DNA from: Cellvibrio sp. UBA7661
GTDB lineage: Bacteria; Pseudomonadota; Gammaproteobacteria; Pseudomonadales; Cellvibrionaceae
DNA length: 64,000 bases
Assembly (NCBI GenBank): GCA_002483365.1
Contig: DLHT01000006.1
Span: 369,524-433,523, forward strand
Direction of reading: 5' to 3'
Below the pieces are notes generated by a model. That model saw only the letters and a program-made list of their open reading frames with translations. It was not told where the DNA came from and made no database searches. Below are positions 52,994-61,947 of the stretch, in pieces; position 1 is the stretch's first letter; each line of letters starts with the position of its first letter. The position numbers and the translations under genes are program-made.

Positions 52994-54508
52994 CTAAACC
53001 ACATCTGTTTTGCAGAATGCATTAATAAACTCGCGATGCGTAGGCACGCTTGCCACTGCATCAGCAATGGATTTTCGCATAGCCGTCAAACTCTGCTGCA
53101 GATATTCTGGGTTCATGCGATCCACATTTTTATCATAATTTTTGGGGTAGATATTAAACCCGCTGTAGATTGCCAACCAGGAATCCGGGTGAAAAATTTC
53201 CCATGGGAAATGCAGTAACTCCCCGCGTTCTTGATAGGCATCTATTTTTTGTTGCAGTGTATCGGGCAGGCTCATGGTGCGGCAGTACTGCCAAAATTCG
53301 CTGTCGGTGCGTTGGTTTATTTTGTAATGCAGAATAATAAAATCGCGGATACGCTCCCACTCAGTCGCGGTTACCTGATTGAAGTAATCAATATTGTTTT
53401 GGCTGAAATAAGGTGCAGGAAAAGAACCGCAAATTTTTTCGATGCCGGTTTCGATTAACGCAATACTCGTACTTTCCAACGGCTCTAAAAACCCGGCCGC
53501 CAAACCAATCGCGATACAGTTTTTATTCCACGCCTGTGCGCGACGCCCGGCAGTGAATTTAAATTTACGCGGCGCATGTAAAACCTTGCCATCAATGTGA
53601 CGCAACAAAATCGCCTCTGCTTCCGCATCATCCATAAACTGGCTGGCATACACATGGCCGTTACCCTGACGATGCTGCAACGGAATTTTCCATTGCCATC
53701 CTGCGGGGTGGGCTTTAGAAACAGTGCGTGCCGCTGGCTCGCCCACTAATTCCGATTGCACCGCCAATGCACGGTCGCACAGCAACCACTGACTCCAATC
53801 TTCATAGCCTGTATTTAATGCACCTTTGATTAACAATCCATTAAAACCTGTGCAATCGATAAATAAATCGGCATGCAATTCCATGTGGTTATCCAAACGC
53901 AACGACTGGATAAAACCATTGTCAGGATTAAGCTGCACCGACTCAATTTTTGCATCGATATGCTGCACTTTATTTTTTAATGCATAGTCGCGCATGAGCA
54001 TGGCAAATTTGCCCGCATCAAAATGCAGCGCCCAATCAAACACCGATAGCGGCGATGATGGTGTGGGCGAGGGAAAGTCAAATCGATTCGCACGTGCCAG
54101 TGCAATGCCCAACGAATACTCTTCCAACTTACTGGTATCACCCAACGTTTTTAATTTGAGCCAATAGTGATGAAAGTGAATGCCATTGGCCGCGTGGCCA
54201 AATAATCCAAAGGGATGAATAAACGAGCTGTCCGGTTTGTACCAATCTTTAAACTCAATACCGAGCTTGACCGTTGCGCTGGTTTTGCGCATCACGTCAG
54301 CATCGCTCATACCAAGTGACTGATAAAAACGACGCAGCGTTGGAATGGTTGCTTCGCCTACACCAACAGTACCAATTTCACTGGACTCTACCAGCGTAAT
54401 TTTTATATCAGTTTTGGCAAAATGCTGGCTACATTTGGCAGCCGCCATCCAGCCGGCTGTTCCGCCACCAGCAATGACAATGGATTTCACTTGGTGATGT
54501 TGGTTCAC
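52994..54508 (-). CDS. Flavin-dependent tryptophan halogenase homologue C
   Basis: 504 residues. FAD motif GGGTAGWMAAAKCSQHF, lysine region TVKLGIEFKDWYKPDSSF, halogenase motif GWQWKIPLQHRQGNG and GFLEPLESTSIALIETGI. It is the first halogenase gene after the TonB-dependent receptor, 100 bp downstream of its stop, with a strong hairpin in between (54538-54575). Partial read-through would co-express it with the receptor at a lower level. That the flavin halogenase fold is intact is clear; that it halogenates in vivo is not. Confidence 0.87.
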   Translation of the reverse strand: MNQHHQVKSIVIAGGGTAGWMAAAKCSQHFAKTDIKITLVESSEIGTVGVGEATIPTLRRFYQSLGMSDADVMRKTSATVKLGIEFKDWYKPDSSFIHPFGLFGHAANGIHFHHYWLKLKTLGDTSKLEEYSLGIALARANRFDFPSPTPSSPLSVFDWALHFDAGKFAMLMRDYALKNKVQHIDAKIESVQLNPDNGFIQSLRLDNHMELHADLFIDCTGFNGLLIKGALNTGYEDWSQWLLCDRALAVQSELVGEPAARTVSKAHPAGWQWKIPLQHRQGNGHVYASQFMDDAEAEAILLRHIDGKVLHAPRKFKFTAGRRAQAWNKNCIAIGLAAGFLEPLESTSIALIETGIEKICGSFPAPYFSQNNIDYFNQVTATEWERIRDFIILHYKINQRTDSEFWQYCRTMSLPDTLQQKIDAYQERGELLHFPWEIFHPDSWLAIYSGFNIYPKNYDKNVDRMNPEYLQQSLTAMRKSIADAVASVPTHREFINAFCKTDVV

Positions 54509-54537
54509 TGACTACCCCACAATCTACTTATCTGAAA

Positions 54538-54575
54538 CAACAAGGCCACAGCAATTGCTTGCTGTGGCCTTGTTG
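54538..54575 (-). terminator. Long hairpin after the TonB-dependent receptor gene
   Basis: A perfect 17-bp inverted repeat (CAACAAGGCCACAGCAA, 54538-54554; TTGCTGTGGCCTTGTTG, 54559-54575; loop TTGC) 34 bp past the receptor stop. The following minus-strand sequence (TTTCAGATA) has a weak T-run, so it may be a partial terminator or an mRNA-stabilising 3' end rather than a full stop. Confidence 0.65.
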
Positions 54576-54608
54576 ATCTTAACATCTAACCTGTTAACAC
54601 ATCAGTGA

Positions 54609-57600
54609 TTAGAAGTTTATACGAGTACCGAGTGCCCAACGCGCTTCGTAAATGTTTTGGAAAGCTTTTTGCTCTTTAAATTCCAGATAAGTTTGTTGGT
54701 ACTCTTCCAGAATGTTAGAACCATTTACGTAAACAGAAACGTTGTCAGTTACGTCCCAAGTCACGTTCATATCAAGTTGACCGTAATCATCTTGATATAA
54801 CGCTTGTTCAGCAATAGTTGGGTTTCCGTAAGCGACCAACCGAGGCGAGCGGAAATTATAGGCCAATCGTGCAGACCAGTTTTCGTTTTCGAACCAACCA
54901 ACAAGGTTATAGGTGTCTTCAGAGTTATTAATAAATGGTAACTCTTTACCATTTACCCCTTTTCTTTCTTGTGAGCTGTCTGACAAGGTGTAGTTAACAT
55001 CCATACCGAAGTTAGAGATAAAACCATCGGCAAAATCAGCGAAGGCTACGCGAGCTGCCAATTCCAGACCTTTAACTTCGCCACCCTTACCTTGAATAGG
55101 GGCACTGAAGCGCCATGGACCACGGAAGATTCCGTCTTCATCTGGCTCATCAATGTACACACTTCCGGCAGCAATAAAGCTATCAATCTTGATGTTAAAC
55201 AGAGTAGCCGATACTGCAGTTGCATTACCGAGGTACCATTCCAGCGACAGATCAATATTTTCTGCACGGGTTGGATCAAGATCAGGGTTACCCGCCAAAG
55301 AACCGCCATCGGTAACACGCATACAATCACAGTCGTCATTAAACACACGACCTACAGACTTGGCTCCGCCCCACTGCAATAAATCCAGCGGCTGCATGGT
55401 TTCGCCGTAACCGAAACGCATTTTCAGGTCATCGGTGAAGTCATAAGACAAGTTCAACGCAGGTAATACATCGGTGTAGCCACGCTTGGTCACAACGTCG
55501 CCTGCATCGTAGTTAACGCCGGAGTGAGGCACACCAGCACCGGTGACGTTTTGTAGAACAGTCAGTTCGGTTTCAATAACTTTTACGCCCGCAGTACCCT
55601 TAAACGCGCCAGCTTCAAATTCAGTTTGCAAGAAATAGCTGAACTCATCCAAGCCAACGCCATAGCTTTGCCCTGGTTGGTTGAACTTGGTTTGCGCACC
55701 AAATACTTTCTCTTGATAGGCCAAGGTGTTGTCGAACGCACGAGGATCAGCAACCCATACACCTGGAATGCCTTTTACCGGACCAAAGTCATCCATAAAT
55801 ATAACTTTGTTGTGCTGGTCAAGACGGGTTGGTGGCAACAATGTGTAGTTGGTGAACACACCATTCACCATCTCACCTTGTGCTTTTGTAGGATCACATT
55901 CGGACGTGCCTGCAAACTGGTCAACCGCTTTCCATTGCGCAGAACAGCCGGTATCAGCAAAGTTGGCAAAGTATGAGAAAACATTATGATCAACTTCACG
56001 CTCGCTCTGACGCAAACCAAAATCTACGCTCTTGAAGAATGGCGCATCGTCAAACGCATATTTCCACTTGGTGCTGAAGGTGTTCATTTCACCATCATCA
56101 TCACTGTTGTTTTCAGATGAGATTGCACCTACATGATAGGTATCAATGCTCTTCATGTAGTCAGCAACGGTCATCGCACCTTGACCGCCATTCACAACCT
56201 GGTCAAAACCGCTGAATACAGGGTGTTCGCCAGAAGCGTCGTAACCGATTTTCCAGTTAGTACCGGTCATACCGCCAGGTGAGTATTGGACAAAACAACC
56301 ACCCAAGTCGCCAGTGGCAGTGCCTGGAATTGCATTGGAACCGTTACAGTACTTGGCAGGAACCAAACCACCAGGACCAGTTACCAAAGTACCTGAGTCG
56401 ATACTCATCATATCGCCTTCGATATAACCATGGCGCATGCTTGCAGTAGCATCGGCACGGGTGACACGGACATTACCGGTCAACGGACCGCCATTGTCGA
56501 TGTTGAGCATCACGCTCATGTTTTCAGACTCTTCAGTGTTGCGGTTCACCTGAGTGAAAGATTGCACACGGTATGGATTTGCACTGAAGCTATTAACGGT
56601 CGTCCATGGGGTATTATTGTTGTAGATATCTACAAAATCTCTTAAACGCTCATTGGCATACGCATAATCGGTAAAGGTTTGCCAACGGTTGTTGTGGGAG
56701 AAGCCCATGCGACGATTGAAGCGGTCTTGCTTGCTATAAAAATAGTCTGCGATCAGTTCAACAGAGTCGGTCAGATTTGCCTGGAAAGAAGCGTTGATAC
56801 CATCGCGATTACGCTCTTCTTCTTTATGGAAAGCAGCAAAACCTTGTGGCATCACATGACGCACGTCTGCATCTTGTGCAGGAGTACCCCATGAAAAATT
56901 AGTATTGGTTGCACCGATACCACCGTTTTCTGAAGTATCAAAGTAACCATTGAAGTCAGTTGCCAGATTTTTCTCGGTCGTTACCGCACTCACTAAAAAA
57001 CCGACATCCTCATTATTCCACGCCACCAAACCATTAACTGTTGGATCAGTTTCTTTGCTAATTGAGCCTTGATCAATTTCTGCGCCACCAGCGAAAGTCC
57101 AACCAGCATCCATATCCAATGGGCGGCGGGTTTTCAGGTCGATAGTACCGGAGATCCCCAGTGAGGAAAGGTCAGCACGCGCTGATTTGTAAACATCAGC
57201 ACCGGACATCAATTGCGATGGCAAATCACCAAAGTCAGCACCAGAGCTGTCAATAGTTGTTGCGCTCAGGAAGCTTTCGCCGTTAAGCATGGTCGAAACA
57301 TACGCCAAACCGCGAATTTGTACCGGACCACCTTCACCCGCAGTACGCTCCACCTGAATACCGGGAATACGTTGCAGCGAGTCAGACACAGTAACGTCGG
57401 GCAGCTTACCAATGTCTTCTGCCGCAATACTATCAACCACGGAATTTGCATTACGTTTTGTGTTGATCGCACTTTCCTGGGCCGCGCGTACGCCTTGCAC
57501 CAGTACTTCTTCAATTTCACCCTGTGCTTGCACACCCGAAGCCAACATGGCCAAGGTTGCCGCTGAGCCACAGAGTACAATCTTGTGGTTTACCGCCCGG

Positions 57601-57626
57601 ATTGCAGTTCTTAGTTTATTCGTCAT
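54609..57626 (-). CDS. TonB-dependent outer-membrane receptor (Xanthomonas/Caulobacter type)
   Basis: 1005 residues. A signal peptide ends near SGVQAQG. A TonB-box-like EVLVQGVRAAQESAI comes next, then the plug domain (about 55-170: LPDVTVSDSLQRIPGIQVER, VQIRGLAYVSTMLNGE), and a 22-strand-type barrel that ends in RWALGTRINF with terminal Phe. The size and the 'R-AA-xx-SAIxxKRNANSVVDSIAAEDIGKLPD' region match the TIGR01782 subfamily that imports oligosaccharides and is common in plant-polymer degraders. AGAGGG precedes the ATG. Two LacI-type palindromes control the promoter. With a GH9 gene on the upstream side and halogenase genes downstream, import of a cellulose- or beta-glucan-derived oligosaccharide is the best guess. 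Confidence 0.92.
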   Translation of the reverse strand: MTNKLRTAIRAVNHKIVLCGSAATLAMLASGVQAQGEIEEVLVQGVRAAQESAINTKRNANSVVDSIAAEDIGKLPDVTVSDSLQRIPGIQVERTAGEGGPVQIRGLAYVSTMLNGESFLSATTIDSSGADFGDLPSQLMSGADVYKSARADLSSLGISGTIDLKTRRPLDMDAGWTFAGGAEIDQGSISKETDPTVNGLVAWNNEDVGFLVSAVTTEKNLATDFNGYFDTSENGGIGATNTNFSWGTPAQDADVRHVMPQGFAAFHKEEERNRDGINASFQANLTDSVELIADYFYSKQDRFNRRMGFSHNNRWQTFTDYAYANERLRDFVDIYNNNTPWTTVNSFSANPYRVQSFTQVNRNTEESENMSVMLNIDNGGPLTGNVRVTRADATASMRHGYIEGDMMSIDSGTLVTGPGGLVPAKYCNGSNAIPGTATGDLGGCFVQYSPGGMTGTNWKIGYDASGEHPVFSGFDQVVNGGQGAMTVADYMKSIDTYHVGAISSENNSDDDGEMNTFSTKWKYAFDDAPFFKSVDFGLRQSEREVDHNVFSYFANFADTGCSAQWKAVDQFAGTSECDPTKAQGEMVNGVFTNYTLLPPTRLDQHNKVIFMDDFGPVKGIPGVWVADPRAFDNTLAYQEKVFGAQTKFNQPGQSYGVGLDEFSYFLQTEFEAGAFKGTAGVKVIETELTVLQNVTGAGVPHSGVNYDAGDVVTKRGYTDVLPALNLSYDFTDDLKMRFGYGETMQPLDLLQWGGAKSVGRVFNDDCDCMRVTDGGSLAGNPDLDPTRAENIDLSLEWYLGNATAVSATLFNIKIDSFIAAGSVYIDEPDEDGIFRGPWRFSAPIQGKGGEVKGLELAARVAFADFADGFISNFGMDVNYTLSDSSQERKGVNGKELPFINNSEDTYNLVGWFENENWSARLAYNFRSPRLVAYGNPTIAEQALYQDDYGQLDMNVTWDVTDNVSVYVNGSNILEEYQQTYLEFKEQKAFQNIYEARWALGTRINF

Positions 57627-57683
57627 GACTATCCCTCTAGCTATTATTGATTGTTAGAAGCTCCAACGTTTTTACGCAAAAAA

Positions 57684-57732
57684 GACAACGTTGTCGCACC
57701 TTACCATAAACCTCCAAAGACAAGCTTGTCAA
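57684..57732 (-). promoter_or_regulatory. LacI-type double operator and promoter of the TonB-dependent receptor
   Basis: On the minus strand -35 TTGACA (57732-57727) and -10 TATGGT (57708-57703) are 18 bp apart (or TTATGG at 17). A perfect 12-bp palindrome GACAACGTTGTC (57684-57695) lies just downstream of the -10, where a repressor would block initiation. A second perfect palindrome GACAAGCTTGTC (57719-57730) overlaps the -35. Centres are 35 bp apart. GACAANNTTGTC with a central CpG is the style of LacI-family sugar repressor sites in this group. The rest of the gap (57627-57956) holds the leader and an inverted repeat; no gene is seen. Confidence 0.8.
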
Positions 57733-57900
57733 CAACAGAGGTTTTTGAAGATTCGGGAGATTATTCTTGCAAATCAATTGCTTAATAGAACTTAAGCAAG
57801 GTGACCATAACAGTCCTTTACAAAACTACACATTGCCTGCAGTGGTCTAAGGGAATAGCGATGAAGGGATTGTTACGATAAGCAACGAAGGGACAGAGAC

Positions 57901-57940
57901 TTAAGCGACAACATCACTTTTGGGGTGAGTTGTCGCTTAA
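57901..57940. other. Inverted repeat downstream of the GH9 gene
   Basis: Perfect 12-bp arms TTAAGCGACAAC (57901-57912) and GTTGTCGCTTAA (57929-57940) around a 16-nt loop, 17 bp after the GH9 stop. A six-T stretch lies on the upstream side of the minus-strand hairpin, not downstream, so it is a poor terminator for GH9. The arms carry the same GACAAC/GTTGTC half-sites as the receptor operator 200 bp away. Confidence 0.6.
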
Positions 57941-57956
57941 AAAATGCAGAACCGTT

Positions 57957-60467
57957 TTAGTTGGCTTTTGTGTTCAACTGATCCACCGCCAGCGCCAAAA
58001 ACATGTAATTAGCCTCACCGCCACCCATCACATATTCTGTTTGCTGCCAAAAAAACGGCCATATTTTTAATTCCGGTAAATCCGGACGGATCAGGGCTGT
58101 ACCAGAAATCACTCCACCGGGAATATAAGACCAGTCGGCACGGTTCACACCGTAAGCAACGGTTGCTGAATTAGCACCAACACCGGATGCAAAACTTTGT
58201 GTGTTTTCACCTGGGTGTACGCCCAGAATAAAATTCAACGCATTCACATAGGAATCAGTGCCGGTGAGTTGCGGCCAGGATTTGTGGAAAAAATATTGTT
58301 TAACGCCAAACTCCTGAATATTCCAACCTGCACCCCAAATGTTGGGCTTATAAGGCACACCATAGGGCGATTCGGTTTTAGCGCGCTCACGTACTTGTTG
58401 TTGATAGATGTCCACAGCGTTATTGACTGCTGCAACAAATTTTTCATCGCGAATCGATGGCATAACACGGCCAATTGCCCAGCCGGTTTTTTCAATATCC
58501 TTCACGATTTCATTTTGCAGACTGATTAGCTCGTTGCGATATTGTTCATTGCCAGTTGCAAGAATTAATTCTGCTAACGCAAACACACGTACATCCTGAC
58601 GTTTGGTTTTTGGCGCGGCGATGCGATAAAGATTCTGTGCGGCATCCAGTGCATCTTTCGCCATGTCAGGATTAAAGGTTTTTAAAACGCGTGCAGCTGC
58701 TGCCAAACCGGCGGCTACATCCAACTCGCGCTCGGGATTATCTTCAGTAAATACCCAACGGTCATCGGGTGTACCGGATTTCCCATTTTTAATTTCACCT
58801 TCTTTCAGTGATGGGTCGTATGGCAGGTTATCGGTTTGCACCATGGCATCACCTAGCAACACATATTGGCGAATCGTCGGCTCAATAATGCCGCGATACA
58901 AACGCCCCATACTCTTATAGCCGCCGAGCACACTCAATAAGCCATGTTCGATTTGTTGCAAAGCATCGTTTTTGCCATCGGCAACATGAATTTCAACCAG
59001 CTTTTTTTCCTGATCAATTAACGTTGCGTCATGATCCAAACCAAACTCTTCCACCATAGTAGCGAGTAGCCACACAGTGCCCATTTGCGATTCCACGCGT
59101 AAATCATAATCGCCCGCATCGTGCCAACCGCCCACATCCAAACCGGGAACGCGCTCGCCAGGTTTATATTTGGTTCGCGTACTGCCATCGGAAATATAAC
59201 CGTCGATGTGATTAAAATTGAGCGGCATCATGAGTGCATCATCCTGATGATCCAACCCGTGCCAGACGCGATATTTTTCATTCACACGCATATGGCACAT
59301 CTGCACTGGTAAAAAATATTCCAAGGTGGGTTGCCATGCATGGCGTGACAATACATCGTCGCCAATTTTAAACGCGTGCGAGATTTTATCGCGGTAGCGA
59401 ATTTGATACATGCCCGGCTCAGTAATGTCCGAGAAATCATAGGTCATGTATTGGTAACGCAGAAAATTCCCCCAAGGTTTAACCTTGGCTTTTTTTACCA
59501 AGGTTTTTCCGCTTTCAGATAATTTATAAATTTCAATTGCAGAGGCTTTGGTATCGCGTTTGTCTTGCTCGATCACTACTTTTTTAGGCTGTACGGTACC
59601 ATAGCCTAATTGCGACACCTGAATCACCGGCTCGTACACCCAATTCTTAATCACGTGCGGCGTAACGACCCACTCCAATGCCGCCGTGGTTTTGTCGGCA
59701 GGAATAACACCACGTACTATGTACCAGCCGTTATTGTGATTGGCACGGCCATCCCACAACTCCAATACACCGGTTTTACTTTCTATCACCATGCGCTGCT
59801 TGTCGGAATCCGGCGCTATCACCAGTTTTTTTCCACTCGCCAGTGGCGCTGTTAAATATTCACCATGTGGCTTCACTAAGGGACCATTAGGTTGTTGCGG
59901 GAAAATTCCAGCCTGTGTATCCATCAGCCAGGACTTACCAAAAAACTCACCGGGGAAAATTTCAAAATTAAAACCAATTTTTCCTACCCACTCTTGCGGT
60001 AATGGTTTTTCCAAATCCACCGTGATTTTAAATTTGTTCTCATCAAGTGCAGTGACTTTTACGTCATAGGTAAATTTCAAATCCGGATAAATAATCGGGT
60101 TAAAGCCTTTGCGATCTTTGCTCGGGTCGGGATAAGAAAGCGATTGGGTAATCGTCTGCGTTTTTTTATCGACGATTTGTTTTCCACCCACTGGCACAGG
60201 TGACCATTGCCCTGGGGAGATTTCCAATCGCAAATCACCATTGGCGGCAACACGACTGCCATGCTGGATCACAGTCACTCCGGTCTGATGCCCATCGGGG
60301 TAAATATCGCTAAACACAGTGACGTTGAGCCCCTGCATTTCAAAATAATCTTTATCGTTAAGCGCCAACCCATTGGCGGCACTGTGTAAAGGAAATGCAA
60401 TAGCCGTAGCGAGCACGCTCAACGCAAACACTGTAGTTGCGATTGGTTTTTGAGTGGAGATTTTCAT
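57957..60467 (-). CDS. Glycoside hydrolase family 9 enzyme with extra N-terminal domain
   Basis: About 836 residues from the ATG at 60467, which gives a signal peptide (MKISTQKPIATTVFALSVLATAIAF is too long to be lipidated and ends near HSAANG). Residues about 30-275 form a beta-rich domain I do not recognise. About 280-370 is a CelD_N Ig-like domain (YEPVIQVSQLGYGTVQPKK). The (alpha/alpha)6 GH9 catalytic domain follows: nucleophile-activating Asp pair in GGWHDAGDYDLR (about 446-457), GVGANSATVAYGVNRADW, and the catalytic-acid region YVMGGGEANYMFLAL near the C-terminus. Typical substrates are cellulose and mixed beta-glucans, or chito-/glucosamine polymers for some members. No carbohydrate-binding module is visible. 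It is probably periplasmic or secreted. Confidence 0.85.
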   Translation of the reverse strand: MKISTQKPIATTVFALSVLATAIAFPLHSAANGLALNDKDYFEMQGLNVTVFSDIYPDGHQTGVTVIQHGSRVAANGDLRLEISPGQWSPVPVGGKQIVDKKTQTITQSLSYPDPSKDRKGFNPIIYPDLKFTYDVKVTALDENKFKITVDLEKPLPQEWVGKIGFNFEIFPGEFFGKSWLMDTQAGIFPQQPNGPLVKPHGEYLTAPLASGKKLVIAPDSDKQRMVIESKTGVLELWDGRANHNNGWYIVRGVIPADKTTAALEWVVTPHVIKNWVYEPVIQVSQLGYGTVQPKKVVIEQDKRDTKASAIEIYKLSESGKTLVKKAKVKPWGNFLRYQYMTYDFSDITEPGMYQIRYRDKISHAFKIGDDVLSRHAWQPTLEYFLPVQMCHMRVNEKYRVWHGLDHQDDALMMPLNFNHIDGYISDGSTRTKYKPGERVPGLDVGGWHDAGDYDLRVESQMGTVWLLATMVEEFGLDHDATLIDQEKKLVEIHVADGKNDALQQIEHGLLSVLGGYKSMGRLYRGIIEPTIRQYVLLGDAMVQTDNLPYDPSLKEGEIKNGKSGTPDDRWVFTEDNPERELDVAAGLAAAARVLKTFNPDMAKDALDAAQNLYRIAAPKTKRQDVRVFALAELILATGNEQYRNELISLQNEIVKDIEKTGWAIGRVMPSIRDEKFVAAVNNAVDIYQQQVRERAKTESPYGVPYKPNIWGAGWNIQEFGVKQYFFHKSWPQLTGTDSYVNALNFILGVHPGENTQSFASGVGANSATVAYGVNRADWSYIPGGVISGTALIRPDLPELKIWPFFWQQTEYVMGGGEANYMFLALAVDQLNTKAN

Positions 60468-60611
60468 GGGAGTATGCCTTGTTGTTATTGGTGTGCGCAC
60501 TGGATAAAACCAGTTATAGTCAGGTCGCACAGAAGCATAAACCTATGTGTTCAAGAGAGAGATAATAAATTTGTCGATATAGGTTAAATAATGTTAACTA
60601 CCCCAAAAGAC

Positions 60612-61043
60612 TTATTGATGCACCACATCTTTATAATCGCGCGCTAATATCGCGAGCAGACGGTTCTGGGTAGTGACAGGAATTTCGCGCCGTTCCATTG
60701 CCAGAATAAGATTGTCCACGATCGCATTAAATTCGGTATTGGTGTAATTGTGCCCTGCATGCACTTGCCTCATATTTTCATTGGCATATTGACAGGGGCC
60801 ACCTGACACCTGGCAAATATAATCGCTCAAGCCTTTTTTGAAATGCTGCATGTTCACGCCTTTGTATCGTGCTTTTACCCGTTCATCTTTGGCGATGATA
60901 AAAATCAGTTCACGCACAATATTATCGATACCCTGATATTGTCCCAAGTCATCATAAAGTGATTGCTTGGGCGAGCTTGTGCATGCAGTAAATAACAATG
61001 CGATAAAAAGCGCGAAAATAGGCTTGAGGAAAATGTTCTGCAT
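60612..61043 (-). CDS. Truncated-haemoglobin lipoprotein (group 1-like)
   Basis: About 143 residues from the ATG at 61043, one base after the DUF3034 stop codon. A lipoprotein signal peptide (IFALFIALLFTAC-TSS) puts the protein on a membrane facing the periplasm. The globin domain starts SLYDDLGQYQGIDNIVREL, continues through a Phe-Lys rich segment, and carries the presumed proximal haem His in MRQVHAGHNYTNTEF. Two Cys flank a short loop (ICQVSGGPCQY). Truncated globins bind oxygen, NO or other haem ligands; a lipidated periplasmic form is unusual and its job is unknown. It is the last gene of a three-gene operon. Confidence 0.85.
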   Translation of the reverse strand: MQNIFLKPIFALFIALLFTACTSSPKQSLYDDLGQYQGIDNIVRELIFIIAKDERVKARYKGVNMQHFKKGLSDYICQVSGGPCQYANENMRQVHAGHNYTNTEFNAIVDNLILAMERREIPVTTQNRLLAILARDYKDVVHQ

Positions 61044-61044
61044 A

Positions 61045-61947
61045 TTAAAAACTCCCCTGCAGCGAGAGGTACCAACCTGTTTGATGTTTAAATGTCGCAA
61101 CCTCCCCCAAATCAACATAGGCTGCGATTACTGCAACGCGTTTATTGGGAAACCAACCCACAAATGCGGTTTGCCAATCATCTTCTTTTATAAATGATAA
61201 ATTGTTGGGCTTTTGGCGATACTCAGTACCGACTAACCAATGCCGGTTTAACAACACACCCGCCGACACTTCGGACAATAATTCTTTATCATTATTTTTA
61301 TCACCACCAAAACCAACCAACCCCGTCTGGTTCGCATTGGTGTAACGCAAGTTGCCATTAAGCAACAAGTTGCGATTAAAAAATCCACCCAGAATTAATT
61401 TGGTTGCGCTGATGTTCACATCTGTACCTGAATCTTTTTTTGCACCCACCGCGGCAGGCACTAAAAAATCCAGATTTTTTTTATGTTGTACGCCCACACT
61501 GATTTGCGGCATGGGGGTATAAATCAAATCGCCTGCCACACGTACTTTGGCTGAAATAATTCGCTGGCTGATTGAATCAGTCGGCAAACTTAATGCGGCA
61601 GTGAGCGAATCATGGGTGAGTTTTTGTTGGGCGATGGATAACTCAATCCGGTTGCGCCAGCTCCAACTGCCGCCGATCACTTCCAATTGGTAATCGCCGG
61701 TATCAACGTAACTGCCGAATGCCGTTGCACTATATTCTTCCTGCGCGCCGTAACCGGATAACACGGCCATTGGTACGATGCCGCCACCGGCCACACCTTC
61801 AATTGTGCTGGCACCACCTGTTGCCAATAACCGGCTGCGGGAGATTTTGTTGTCGCTTTCCAGATCCAATGTTGCCGCATGAGCCATGCCACCATAAACA
61901 CTGGCAGACACTTCAAGGGCTGCCAATAACCACAATAGTCGTTTCAT
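61045..61947 (-). CDS. DUF3034 family outer-membrane-like protein
   Basis: About 300 residues from the ATG at 61947, four bases inside the stop of the EAL-domain gene, with GGGAA upstream. A signal peptide ends near GMAHAATL. The family signature SRLLATGGASTIEGVAGGGI is present, followed by many short beta-strands with Asn/Lys turns (IISAKVRVAGDLIYTP; RNLLLNGNLRYTNANQ) and a C-terminal GWYLSLQGSF ending in Phe, as expected of an outer-membrane beta-barrel. The function of the family is unknown; it commonly neighbours truncated globin lipoproteins. Confidence 0.8.
   Translation of the reverse strand: MKRLLWLLAALEVSASVYGGMAHAATLDLESDNKISRSRLLATGGASTIEGVAGGGIVPMAVLSGYGAQEEYSATAFGSYVDTGDYQLEVIGGSWSWRNRIELSIAQQKLTHDSLTAALSLPTDSISQRIISAKVRVAGDLIYTPMPQISVGVQHKKNLDFLVPAAVGAKKDSGTDVNISATKLILGGFFNRNLLLNGNLRYTNANQTGLVGFGGDKNNDKELLSEVSAGVLLNRHWLVGTEYRQKPNNLSFIKEDDWQTAFVGWFPNKRVAVIAAYVDLGEVATFKHQTGWYLSLQGSF

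Noticed and set aside
57901..57940. Rho-independent terminator for the GH9 gene
   Set aside because: The stem is good, but the T-run is on the wrong side for the minus strand; kept as an inverted repeat of unknown role.
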